A stretch of 14,051 nucleotides of DNA, taken from the NCBI GenBank assembly GCA_017438675.1, contig JAFRUW010000022.1, forward strand, positions 1 through 14,051, given 5' to 3'. This document shows positions 1 through 5,698 of the stretch, piece after piece; the stretch's first letter is position 1, and the number at the start of each line of letters is the position of its first letter. The DNA is from Oscillospiraceae bacterium (lineage in GTDB: Bacteria; Bacillota; Clostridia; Oscillospirales; Oscillospiraceae). A program made the translations under genes and the position numbers. Below the pieces are notes generated by a model. It saw nothing but the letters and a program-made list of their open reading frames with translations, had not been told where the DNA came from and ran no database searches.

Positions 1-37
1 ATCGAACCCGCTTCGCTGGGCTTCGATTTGAGTTTTT

Positions 38-157
38 GCGCCGCTGCATCGCACAAATTGAATTGATTTGGATTATGAATAAAGGATAATTCAATTTGCA
101 CGTTTGCGGCTTTCCTGTATTTTTCCCGTGATACATGCTCCCGGGAAAAATGGATTC
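38..157. repeat. 120-bp intergenic repeat, copy 1
   Basis: This stretch matches 8007-8126 in the same orientation with three mismatches (positions 71, 74 and 87 of this copy) and no gaps. It contains two inverted repeats. The first has stem CAAATTGAATT (54-64) pairing with AATTCAATTTG (88-98). The second has stem TTTTTCCCG (120-128) pairing with CGGGAAAAA (142-150). After position 157 the copies diverge, then agree again at a third hairpin (238-259 here, 8134-8155 in copy 2). No open frame within it looks like a gene, and no transposase is associated. It is probably a dispersed palindromic repeat of this genome. Confidence 0.85.
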
Positions 158-274
158 GCTGACGCGAATCTATTTAAATCGCTTTTCTCGCCACTTGCGT
201 GGCAACCGAAAAGCATGATACTTTGCTGCGCAAAATATTTCGCCGCTTATGCGGCGAAACTCTGCGAGGCGCAG
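153..274. repeat. Cluster of five consecutive short hairpins
   Basis: Five palindromes follow one another: GATTCGC/GCGAATC with loop TGAC (153-170); GCTTTTC plus GCCAC pairing with GTGGC plus GAAAAGC (181-214); TTTGC/GCAAA (222-234); TTTCGCCGC/GCGGCGAAA with loop TTAT (238-259); and CTGCG/CGCAG (262-274). The fourth is shared with repeat copy 2 near 8134, where its loop is TGCG. The first three are absent from copy 2, so they look inserted or deleted as a block. None has a T-tract that would make it a clear terminator. Confidence 0.75.
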
Positions 275-306
275 CTATTTTCATAATGCATGTGCTTACT
301 CAAAAA

Positions 307-322
307 CGGAGGAACTGTTATG
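307..322 (+). promoter_or_regulatory. Ribosome binding site choosing the ABC permease start
   Basis: ACGGAGGA at 306-313 lies six bases before ATG 320. This favours the start at 320 over an in-frame ATG at 290, which has no such site. Confidence 0.8.
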
Positions 323-1924
323 TTAAAACATCTGCTGTATATAAATCTACGGAGTCTGTTCTTCGGAAGCACCACTTCCGGCATTGCCGACGTGAGAAAG
401 CGCAAGCCCTACAGGACCGTTCTCATAGCCATACTTCTCCTTTACGCCTTCGGGGTGTTTGCCGTCCTGCTGGGCTCCATATTCTGGTCGATCTATGAGC
501 CCTACCATATGGCCGGTCTGGACTGGTTCTACTTCGGCTTCGCTGGGATGCTCAGCTTCGGGCTGTGCTTCATATTCAGTATCTTCGCCACGAAGTCACA
601 GCTTTATGAAGCCGGGGACAACGAATTCCTGCTGTCCATGCCCATTAAGCCGTTAACCATCCTGTCCAGCCGGATCGTATCCCTGCTGCTTCTCAACTAT
701 CTCTATTCCGCCATCGTCATGATACCCGCTTTTGTGGTGTATCTGATTCTGGAGCACCTGTCGATACCCGGGATCATAATCTTTATCATCGTGTTCCTCA
801 CCCTTCCCCTGCTGTCACTGGCCCTGTCCTGCCTGTTCGGATGGCTTCTGGCGCTGGCGACCTCTAAAATGCGGAATAAGAACATCTTCACCATGGTGCT
901 GAGTCTGGGCTTCCTGGCGGCGTACTTCTACTTCTACTCCCACATGACCCAGTACATACAGAGTCTCACAGAGAACAGCGAAACAATTGCCCGGGCGGTG
1001 CAGAAGGCGGCGTTCCCCGTCTACCACATGGGCAACGCCATAGCAAACGCCAGCATCCCGAGTCTGCTGCTGTTCCTGCTGACGGCGATAGTCCCCTTCG
1101 CCGCGGTGATGTACATTCTCAGCCGCTCCTTCCTTTCCATAACAACGGAGAACAAGGGCACGGCAAAGGTCGAATACGTGGAAAAGCGGCTCAAGGCCTC
1201 GGGAAGCTCCTTTGCCCTGTTCAAAAAGGATCTGGCCCACTTTGTCTCAAGTCCCATCTACATGATGAACGGCGCGCTGGGATCTGTGCTGGTCGTTGCG
1301 CTGCCCGTCATTGCCCTGTTCAACAAATCCTTCATGGGCGATTTTTCCGGCGCGCTGGAGGGCATCGGCATAAGCGCGGGACTGGTTGCCGCCGCCTTCG
1401 TCGCCATGTGCGTCTCCCCCAATATGGTGTCCGCGCCATCGGTCTCCCTTGAGGGCAAAACACTGTGGATCTGCCGCACACTCCCCGTACCCAGCCGGAG
1501 CATTCTCCTTTCCAAGGCGGCTCTCCACTTTGCCGTCACGGAACCGGCAGTCATCATAGCGGTCATCATCTTCGGCATAATCCTTAAACCCGGTATCGGC
1601 GAGTTTCTGCTGATGCTCCTGTTCCCCACGGCGTTTACCGCTTTTGCCGCACTCTTAGGCGTCACGGTGAACCTGCGGTTCCCGAAATTTGACTGGGTCA
1701 GCGAGGCTCAGGTAATAAAGCAGGGGGCCAGCGTTCTCGTCACCATGCTCATCACCATGGGCGCTATCGGTCTCCCCATAATCCTTTACGCGGTGCTTCT
1801 CGCCCCCTGGTTCCCCCTCGCGGTGTTCATGCTTATAATTACGGTTATCTACATCATCGCGGCGGTGCTGCTGTATTTCTACCTCATAGGCAGCGGCAGC
1901 CGGCGGTTTGAAAGTCTTCAATAA
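320..1924 (+). CDS. Putative ABC exporter permease, polytopic membrane protein
   Basis: This 534-residue protein is almost entirely hydrophobic segments, roughly twelve, joined by short loops. It probably forms the membrane part of an ABC export system. Its layout is two related halves: an N-terminal half with helices from about residue 35 to 280, a soluble linker, then a motif FALFKKDLAHFVSSPIYMMN near residue 300 that resembles the cytoplasmic helix starting the second half in clostridial ABC-2-like permeases (the putative ABC_tran_2 type family). The start at 320 is set by a strong GGAGGA site. No ATPase gene lies next to it inside the window; a partner could lie upstream of position 1. 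The gene ends 8 bases before a strong terminator hairpin shared with the convergent DUF3267 gene. Substrate is unknown. The family call is from sequence style, not a search. Confidence 0.7.
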   Translation: MLKHLLYINLRSLFFGSTTSGIADVRKRKPYRTVLIAILLLYAFGVFAVLLGSIFWSIYEPYHMAGLDWFYFGFAGMLSFGLCFIFSIFATKSQLYEAGDNEFLLSMPIKPLTILSSRIVSLLLLNYLYSAIVMIPAFVVYLILEHLSIPGIIIFIIVFLTLPLLSLALSCLFGWLLALATSKMRNKNIFTMVLSLGFLAAYFYFYSHMTQYIQSLTENSETIARAVQKAAFPVYHMGNAIANASIPSLLLFLLTAIVPFAAVMYILSRSFLSITTENKGTAKVEYVEKRLKASGSSFALFKKDLAHFVSSPIYMMNGALGSVLVVALPVIALFNKSFMGDFSGALEGIGISAGLVAAAFVAMCVSPNMVSAPSVSLEGKTLWICRTLPVPSRSILLSKAALHFAVTEPAVIIAVIIFGIILKPGIGEFLLMLLFPTAFTAFAALLGVTVNLRFPKFDWVSEAQVIKQGASVLVTMLITMGAIGLPIILYAVLLAPWFPLAVFMLIITVIYIIAAVLLYFYLIGSGSRRFESLQ

Positions 1925-1931
1925 AAACATG

Positions 1932-1963
1932 ATCCCCCGGCTGAACAAAGCCGGGGGATTTTT
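1932..1963. terminator. Terminator between convergent genes, probably bidirectional
   Basis: A perfect 10-bp stem, ATCCCCCGGC (1932-1941) with GCCGGGGGAT (1950-1959), has an 8-base loop and is followed by a T-run on the plus strand (1959-1963). On the minus strand a run of five Ts (A-tract 1923-1928 on plus) follows shortly after the stem. It sits between the ends of the ABC permease (+) and the DUF3267 gene (-) and likely stops both. Confidence 0.88.
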
Positions 1964-1974
1964 CTGCCTGTATT

Positions 1975-2571
1975 CTATTTCCCGTACACCGTCATGGAGA
2001 CGCCGATGTCCTTCACAAGGATGTCCGGCGGGAGCTTTGACATCTTCCATGTCACGTACAGATCCCCGGCCGCGCCGGAGATGTTTATGATCTGGATGAG
2101 GTACACCACCCAGAACCAATCGTGTCCCACAGTGATATTCAGGATGAGGAGCACGATGCCCCATACCACGATGGGAGCGAGGGCGATGGTTATGTAGCTC
2201 GGCTTATCGTAATAGTCGTCGCTTCCGGCAAAGGCGTAAAGCCCGGTGAAGCCGTACTTCACCTTTTTCGTGCCGAATATCTTCATGGTGATTCCGTGGA
2301 CAAGCTCGTGGAGGATGAGGTACACGATCATTCCCGCCACCAGCACGACCAGCTTAATGAGCATTCCACGAAGCTCCCCGTCCGAAAGCTCCGAAAGCGA
2401 AAGATTGAGGCTTGACGCCAAAGCGCCCACAGCCGGTATTACCATCAGCACCGCAATAACAACGGCTATTGCGTTTACGATGAACGCCAGCTTTTTGTTC
2501 TTCTGCAGGTCGATGGATTCGATCTCCCTGTACCCTGCGGGCAAAGATTCATATACGTGCTGTTTTTTCAT
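1975..2571 (-). CDS. DUF3267 family membrane zincin (putative metalloprotease)
   Basis: This 198-residue protein has about four membrane segments, near residues 28-50, 70-87, 127-147 and 151-168. The second runs into HELVHG (residues 88-93), an HExxH zinc motif whose two histidines and glutamate would form a metalloprotease active site. Near residues 163-171 the sequence NISGAAGDL supplies an aspartate (170) that could be the third zinc ligand, as in site-2-type intramembrane proteases. This arrangement is typical of DUF3267. The substrate is unknown. The start has a GGAGGAG site just upstream. The gene begins 18 bases after the ParE-like gene stops, so both are probably on one transcript, which ends at the hairpin near 1932-1959. 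A link to DNA topology is not implied by the sequence. Confidence 0.8.
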   Translation of the reverse strand: MKKQHVYESLPAGYREIESIDLQKNKKLAFIVNAIAVVIAVLMVIPAVGALASSLNLSLSELSDGELRGMLIKLVVLVAGMIVYLILHELVHGITMKIFGTKKVKYGFTGLYAFAGSDDYYDKPSYITIALAPIVVWGIVLLILNITVGHDWFWVVYLIQIINISGAAGDLYVTWKMSKLPPDILVKDIGVSMTVYGK

Positions 2572-2589
2572 AATTCTCCTCCGTATATA

Positions 2590-4578
2590 TTACGATATAT
2601 CAGCCAGATCGAGATACCTGCTGCCGTTGTCTGCGATAAACTCCTTGCGCCCGGCAAGATTGTCGCCCAAGAGCAGGTCGAACATCATGGCGGTCTGTTC
2701 CATCTCGTCGGGCATGACCTTTATCAGCCGCCGCGTCTCCGGGTTCATGGTGGTGAGCCACATCATGTCCGGGTCGTTCTCGCCGAGACCCTTGCTGCGG
2801 TTGATGCTCATCTTCTTGCCCTCGTTCCGGGCGACAATGTCGTTCTTTTCCCTGTCGGAATAGGCGAAATACGTCTTTTTCCCGCACTCGATCTCATAGA
2901 GGGGCGACTCGGCGATGAACACCTTCCCCTCCTCGATAAGCTTCGGCGTCAGGCGGTAGAGCATGGTGAGGATCAGTGTGCGTATCTGGAAGCCGTCCAC
3001 ATCGGCGTCGGTGCAGATTATGACCTTGCTCCAGCGGAGGCTGTCCATATCGAAATACTGGAGATCCTTCGTCTTTTTCCCCTGGACCTGCACGCCGCAG
3101 CCCAGGACACGGATGAGGTCGGTGATTATATCGCTTTTGAAGATCTTGTTGTAGTCGGATTTCAGGCAGTTTAAAATCTTGCCTCTCACGGGCATGATGC
3201 CCTGGAACTCCGCGTCACGGGACAGCTTGCAGGCGCCCAGGGCGGAGTCGCCCTCCACGATGTAGAGCTCCCGCCTGTCCACGTCCTTTGTGCGGCAGTC
3301 CACGAACTTCTGCACACGGTTGGCAATGTCCAGATTGCCGGACAGCTTTTTCTTGATATTGAGCCTTGTGCGCTCGGCGGTCTCGCGGCTCCGCTTATTG
3401 ATAAGCACCTGCTCGGCGATCCTGTCCGCCTCGGCCTTGTGCTCGATGAAGTAAATCTCAAGCTGGGTGCGGAAGAAGTCCGTCATGGCGTCCTGTATGA
3501 ATTTGTTGGTAATTGACTTCTTTGTCTGGTTTTCGTATGATGTGGCGGTGGAGAAGCAGTTTGTAACGAGAACGAGGCAGTCCTGCACGTCAGGGAAGGT
3601 TATCTTGCTCTCGTTCTTCTGATATTTGCCGATCTTGCGGATGTAGGCGTCTATCGCCGATACGAAGCCGTTTCGCGTGGCCTTTTCCGGCGCGCCGCCG
3701 TGCTCCAGCCAGGAGGAATTGTGGTAGTACTCGATGCGGTTCACTCTGTTGGAGAAGGCGAAGGCGGCGGAAATCTTCAGCTTGTAGTCCGCCATGTCCT
3801 CCCGGTCACGGCCGGTGCGCTGAGCCTCCATATAAACCGGCTCGTTAAGCGGCGCGTTCCCGTCAAGTATCTCGGTGACATAGTCCGTGATGCCGTTTTC
3901 GTACAGGAACTCCTGCGTATTAAACCGGCTGCCCTGCTGTTCCCTGAAGCGGAAGGTGACGCCTTTGTTCACCACCGCCTGACGCTTTAAAACGTCAAGG
4001 AAGTATTCGGAGGGGATGTTAATGTCCGTGAACACCTCAAGGTCCGGCTTCCATCTGATAACCGAACCCGTCTTTTTCCGGGTCACTTCTTCTGCCTGCA
4101 GGCCGCCGATATTTTCACCCTTTTCGAACCGGAGGGTGTACTTCTTCCCGTCGCGCCAGACGGTTACGTCCATGTACTCGGAGGAGTACTGGGTGGCGCA
4201 GGCGCCGAGACCGTTAAGGCCCAGGGAGTACTCATAACTCTCCCCGGTGTCGTTGTTGTACTTGCCGCCGGCGTAAAGCTCGCAGAACACCAGTTCCCAG
4301 TTGTAGCGGTTCTCCACCGGGTTCCAGTCCAGGGGGCAGCCCCGGCCAAAGTCCTCCACCTCGATGGAGCCGTCCTCGTACTTTGTAAGTATTATGGTGT
4401 CGCCGTAGCCCTCACGCGCCTCATCTATTGAATTGGAAAGTATCTCGAAAACGGCGTGCTCGCAGCCCTCCAGCCCGTCGGAGCCGAAAATGACCCCCGG
4501 CCTTTTTCGGACCCTGTCCGCGCCCTTTAAGGCGGATATGCTTTCGTTGCCGTATTCGGTTTTTTTCTTCCTTGCCAT
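2590..4578 (-). CDS. parE: DNA topoisomerase IV subunit B-like (ParE/GyrB family)
   Basis: The 662-residue protein is the ATPase and Toprim subunit of a type IIA topoisomerase, which passes one DNA duplex through another. The N-terminal GHKL ATPase shows Glu45 and Asn49 in EILSNSIDEA, Asp76 in DFGRG, the GGK loop near 104-106 and GLNGLG at 120-125. The Toprim domain has Glu442 in EGDSA and the DxDxD triad 524/526/528 in TDADVDG, the magnesium ligands. KGLGEND (596-602) and MNPETRRLIKV (611-621) are standard C-terminal motifs. EGDSALGA replaces the usual EGDSAGGSA and GLNGLG the usual GLHGVG, so this is a divergent branch. Length fits ParE rather than a proteobacterial GyrB with a large insert. 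Start: ATG 4578 with GGGAG upstream. The gene symbol is assigned by similarity and by the unlinked ParC-like partner at 5699; a GyrB paralog is the alternative name. Confidence 0.85.
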   Translation of the reverse strand: MARKKKTEYGNESISALKGADRVRKRPGVIFGSDGLEGCEHAVFEILSNSIDEAREGYGDTIILTKYEDGSIEVEDFGRGCPLDWNPVENRYNWELVFCELYAGGKYNNDTGESYEYSLGLNGLGACATQYSSEYMDVTVWRDGKKYTLRFEKGENIGGLQAEEVTRKKTGSVIRWKPDLEVFTDINIPSEYFLDVLKRQAVVNKGVTFRFREQQGSRFNTQEFLYENGITDYVTEILDGNAPLNEPVYMEAQRTGRDREDMADYKLKISAAFAFSNRVNRIEYYHNSSWLEHGGAPEKATRNGFVSAIDAYIRKIGKYQKNESKITFPDVQDCLVLVTNCFSTATSYENQTKKSITNKFIQDAMTDFFRTQLEIYFIEHKAEADRIAEQVLINKRSRETAERTRLNIKKKLSGNLDIANRVQKFVDCRTKDVDRRELYIVEGDSALGACKLSRDAEFQGIMPVRGKILNCLKSDYNKIFKSDIITDLIRVLGCGVQVQGKKTKDLQYFDMDSLRWSKVIICTDADVDGFQIRTLILTMLYRLTPKLIEEGKVFIAESPLYEIECGKKTYFAYSDREKNDIVARNEGKKMSINRSKGLGENDPDMMWLTTMNPETRRLIKVMPDEMEQTAMMFDLLLGDNLAGRKEFIADNGSRYLDLADIS

Positions 4579-4625
4579 GTAAATCTCCCGTATTTTGGAT
4601 TTATACTTTAATTTTTTACATATAT

Positions 4626-4654
4626 AGTATATAATAATATGTCGGAGAAATCAA
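4626..4654 (-). promoter_or_regulatory. Putative sigma-A promoter of the parE-like gene
   Basis: Reading the minus strand, TTGATT (4654-4649) is followed after 17 bases by TATACT (4631-4626), close to the sigma-A consensus, about 48 bases before the start codon at 4578. A GGGAG ribosome binding site lies between. Confidence 0.55.
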
Positions 4655-4664
4655 GAAGGGCGTA

Positions 4665-4716
4665 AAATGGCAAATGGCAAATGGGAAATGGCAAACGGGT
4701 ACGCGAACCCGTTTGC
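4665..4716. repeat. 7-bp tandem repeat leading into a perfect hairpin
   Basis: Five units of 7 bases (AAATGGC, AAATGGC, AAATGGG, AAATGGC, AAACGGG) run from 4665 to 4699. The last unit is part of a perfect 10-bp inverted repeat, GCAAACGGGT (4691-4700) with ACCCGTTTGC (4707-4716), loop ACGCGA. It lies just upstream of the parE-like promoter. Function is unknown. Confidence 0.8.
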
Positions 4717-4755
4717 GTGGCGCAATCATCCATATGCCGCAGTAAACGCAAAAGC

Positions 4756-4780
4756 GGGCGATCAATGATCGCCCCTACGG
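4756..4780 (-). repeat. TGTAGGG-type palindrome, unit a
   Basis: On the minus strand the edge CCGTAG leads into stem GGGCGATC with loop ATT and GATCGCCC (4774-4756). It is one of four related palindromes between 4756 and 5014 that share a (T/C)GTAG edge followed by a G-starting stem of different sequence. Confidence 0.7.
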
Positions 4781-4788
4781 GTGCGGTG

Positions 4789-4803
4789 CATCCAACCAAC
4801 CCC
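4789..4803 (+). repeat. 15-bp direct repeat, copy 1
   Basis: CATCCAACCAACCCC here is identical to 5032-5046 in the same orientation. The pair brackets palindromes b, c and d, so it may be part of a compound repeat or a duplicated insertion boundary. Confidence 0.75.
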
Positions 4804-4831
4804 ATGTAGGGGCGGGCCTCCGCGCCCGCCC
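4804..4831 (+). repeat. TGTAGGG-type palindrome, unit b
   Basis: ATGTAG leads into stem GGGCGGGC (4810-4817) and GCCCGCCC (4824-4831) with loop CTCCGC. An 18-base part of this unit (4811-4828) recurs as an exact inverted copy at 5639-5656. Confidence 0.75.
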
Positions 4832-4893
4832 GCCGACGGCGCGCATTCGGATAAAGAACACACCCGCAATAGAAGGATAATCTGCGATGCAAA

Positions 4894-4921
4894 ATGTAGG
4901 GTGCGATGCCCACATCGCACC
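4894..4921 (+). repeat. TGTAGGG-type palindrome, unit c
   Basis: ATGTAG leads into a 9-bp stem GGTGCGATG (4900-4908) and CATCGCACC (4913-4921) with loop CCCA. An outer pairing TCTGCG (4881-4886) with CGCAGA (4921-4926) could extend it. It is the same design as unit d with a changed but still paired stem. Confidence 0.75.
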
Positions 4922-4985
4922 GCAGAACAGATCACGATAACCAAGGCATTGCGATGAAAACGCACCGTTCCGGTTGACATAAAAC

Positions 4986-5014
4986 GGGTCGATGTGGGCA
5001 TCGACCCCTACATG
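4986..5014 (-). repeat. TGTAGGG-type palindrome, unit d
   Basis: On the minus strand CATGTAG leads into a 9-bp stem GGGTCGATG with loop CCCA and CATCGACCC (5007-4986). Compared with unit c, the loop is identical and the stem differs by changes that keep pairing. Confidence 0.75.
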
Positions 5015-5031
5015 CAATACAATAATTGCCC

Positions 5032-5046
5032 CATCCAACCAACCCC
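5032..5046 (+). repeat. 15-bp direct repeat, copy 2
   Basis: An exact copy of 4789-4803, lying just outside palindrome d. Confidence 0.75.
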
Positions 5047-5047
5047 G

Positions 5048-5084
5048 CCAAACAAACAAGAGGCAGCCTATAAGCCGCCTCTTG
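5048..5084 (-). terminator. Intrinsic terminator of the candidate RNA
   Basis: On the minus strand CAAGAGGC (5084-5077) pairs with GCCTCTTG (5064-5057), with two more pairs inside after one mismatch, and is followed by TTTGTTTGG. The T-tract is interrupted, so it is moderate. It lies ten bases after the closing helix of the RNA at 5094-5312 and points the same way. Confidence 0.6.
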
Positions 5085-5093
5085 CTCAAACAA

Positions 5094-5312
5094 CAGTATG
5101 AACTTTTTCCCATCACCAGAATGGGCCTCACAGTTCCGTCGGGCGTCCTTCCGCCCTGCACCTGTTCACCCTTCGTGTGCAGGCCTTCATGCTTAACCCT
5201 TAATAAAAAGCGTCGCTCGCCTTTCAGCTCGGCACGGTAAACGGGGCGGTTCCCTCTCGTTGTTCGTCAGTAGTATATGACGATACCCCGTTCCTATCCG
5301 CGGAAAATACTG
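5094..5312 (-). ncRNA. Candidate structured non-coding RNA, possibly raiA-motif type
   Basis: About 219 bases on the minus strand fold into nested helices. The ends close as CAGTAT (5312-5307) with ATACTG (5099-5094). Inside are AACGGGG (5292-5286) with CCCCGTT (5246-5240), enclosing CGTCA (5282-5278) with TGACG (5269-5265); CCTGCAC (5183-5177) with GTGCAGG (5161-5155); GGGCG (5156-5152) with CGCCC (5145-5141), which competes with the previous helix for two bases; GAACT (5136-5132) with AGTTC (5104-5100), enclosing CCCAT (5125-5121) with ATGGG (5113-5109). Unpaired stretches on this strand are purine-rich (GAACAACGAGAGGGAA, GGAAGGA, GGGAAAAAG), which marks it as the RNA strand. A terminator follows. 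No clear promoter; TAAAAT at 5343-5338 is a weak -10. The multibranched fold argues against 6S RNA, and RNase P and tmRNA hallmarks are absent. Size and host group fit the raiA-motif RNA, but I cannot confirm that identity. Confidence 0.6.
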
Positions 5313-5374
5313 GTTTAAATCAAAACACAGCGGAATACATTTTACATATAAGATATTTTGAAAGGACAAACAAT

Positions 5375-5632
5375 ATGAACACTGCCGCAGTTGTGATAGT
5401 CGTCTTACTGCTCATCGGATTCTTAAGCATCCTCCGCAAGCCTCTGAAGCTGGCCTTCAAGCTCCTGTTCAACACCATCGGCGGCTTTATCGCCCTGATA
5501 TTCATAAACTTCTTCGGGGCCATCTTCGGGATCTCTCTTGGGGTCAACTGGGTAAACGCCCTTGTAGTCGGCGTATTCGGGCTGCCGGGGGTAGCTCTGC
5601 TCCTCATTCTCCAGTGGCTCCTGAATGTATAA
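5375..5632 (+). CDS. BofA family small membrane protein
   Basis: This 85-residue protein consists of two or three hydrophobic segments (about residues 3-18, 33-52 and 57-83) with a basic stretch LRKPLKLAFK between the first two. The pattern LLFNTIGG, then GVNWVNALVVGVFGLPG, is characteristic of the BofA (pro-sigma-K processing inhibitor) family, and 85 residues matches the usual 85-90. In Bacillus subtilis BofA holds the SpoIVFB protease inactive in the forespore outer membrane. Whether it does so here is inference, as no SpoIVFA/SpoIVFB gene is in the window. The start follows an AAAGGAC site. It lies 66 bases upstream of the ParC-like gene on the same strand and could be cotranscribed. I left the symbol empty because orthology to bofA is not shown. 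Confidence 0.8.
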   Translation: MNTAAVVIVVLLLIGFLSILRKPLKLAFKLLFNTIGGFIALIFINFFGAIFGISLGVNWVNALVVGVFGLPGVALLLILQWLLNV

Positions 5633-5638
5633 CATCGT

Positions 5639-5656
5639 CGGGCGCGGAGGCCCGCC
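5639..5656 (-). repeat. Partial inverted copy of palindrome unit b
   Basis: The 18 bases on the minus strand are identical to 4811-4828 (GGCGGGCCTCCGCGCCCG). The copy sits 6 bases after the bofA-like stop and lacks the TGTAG edge. Confidence 0.7.
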
Positions 5657-5698
5657 GCTGCATAGACTTCTAAAAAAAAAATATAACGGAAGATAAAT

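Larger units (their letters stand above)
1..319. other. Hairpin-rich intergenic region before the ABC permease
   Basis: I find no convincing gene here. The stretch begins with an imperfect hairpin at 1-27 (ATCGAA pairs with TTCGAT), continues with a 120-bp repeat at 38-157, then a run of five further hairpins at 153-274, and ends with the ribosome binding site of the ABC permease. Short reading frames across it, for example from position 104, arise because the repeat happens to be open; the same peptide start appears at the second repeat copy. No matching ATP-binding subunit is visible upstream in this window. Confidence 0.7.
4579..5374. other. 796-bp intergenic region between parE-like and bofA-like genes
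   Basis: The region contains the parE-like promoter, a 7-bp tandem repeat with a hairpin, four TGTAGGG-edged palindromes with two copies of a 15-bp direct repeat, a candidate structured RNA with terminator on the minus strand, and a short leader for the bofA-like gene. Open frames of 79-128 codons on the minus strand (4762-5161) and 82 codons on the plus strand (4992-5240) cross palindromes and the RNA, lack ribosome binding sites and resemble nothing; I do not accept them as genes. Confidence 0.7.

Noticed and set aside
104..286. 60-codon open frame starting with the same peptide as at 8073
   Set aside because: It arises from the repeat copy at 38-157 and continues into hairpins; no ribosome binding site or family resemblance.
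4762..5240. Overlapping open frames of 79-128 codons in the parE-bofA gap
   Set aside because: They cover palindromes and the candidate RNA, have no ribosome binding sites and show odd amino acid use typical of GC-rich shadow frames.
5094..5312. 6S RNA, RNase P RNA or tmRNA as the identity of the minus-strand RNA
   Set aside because: The fold is multibranched rather than one long bulged hairpin, and neither the RNase P core sequence GAGGAAAGTCC nor a tmRNA-like tRNA end is present.
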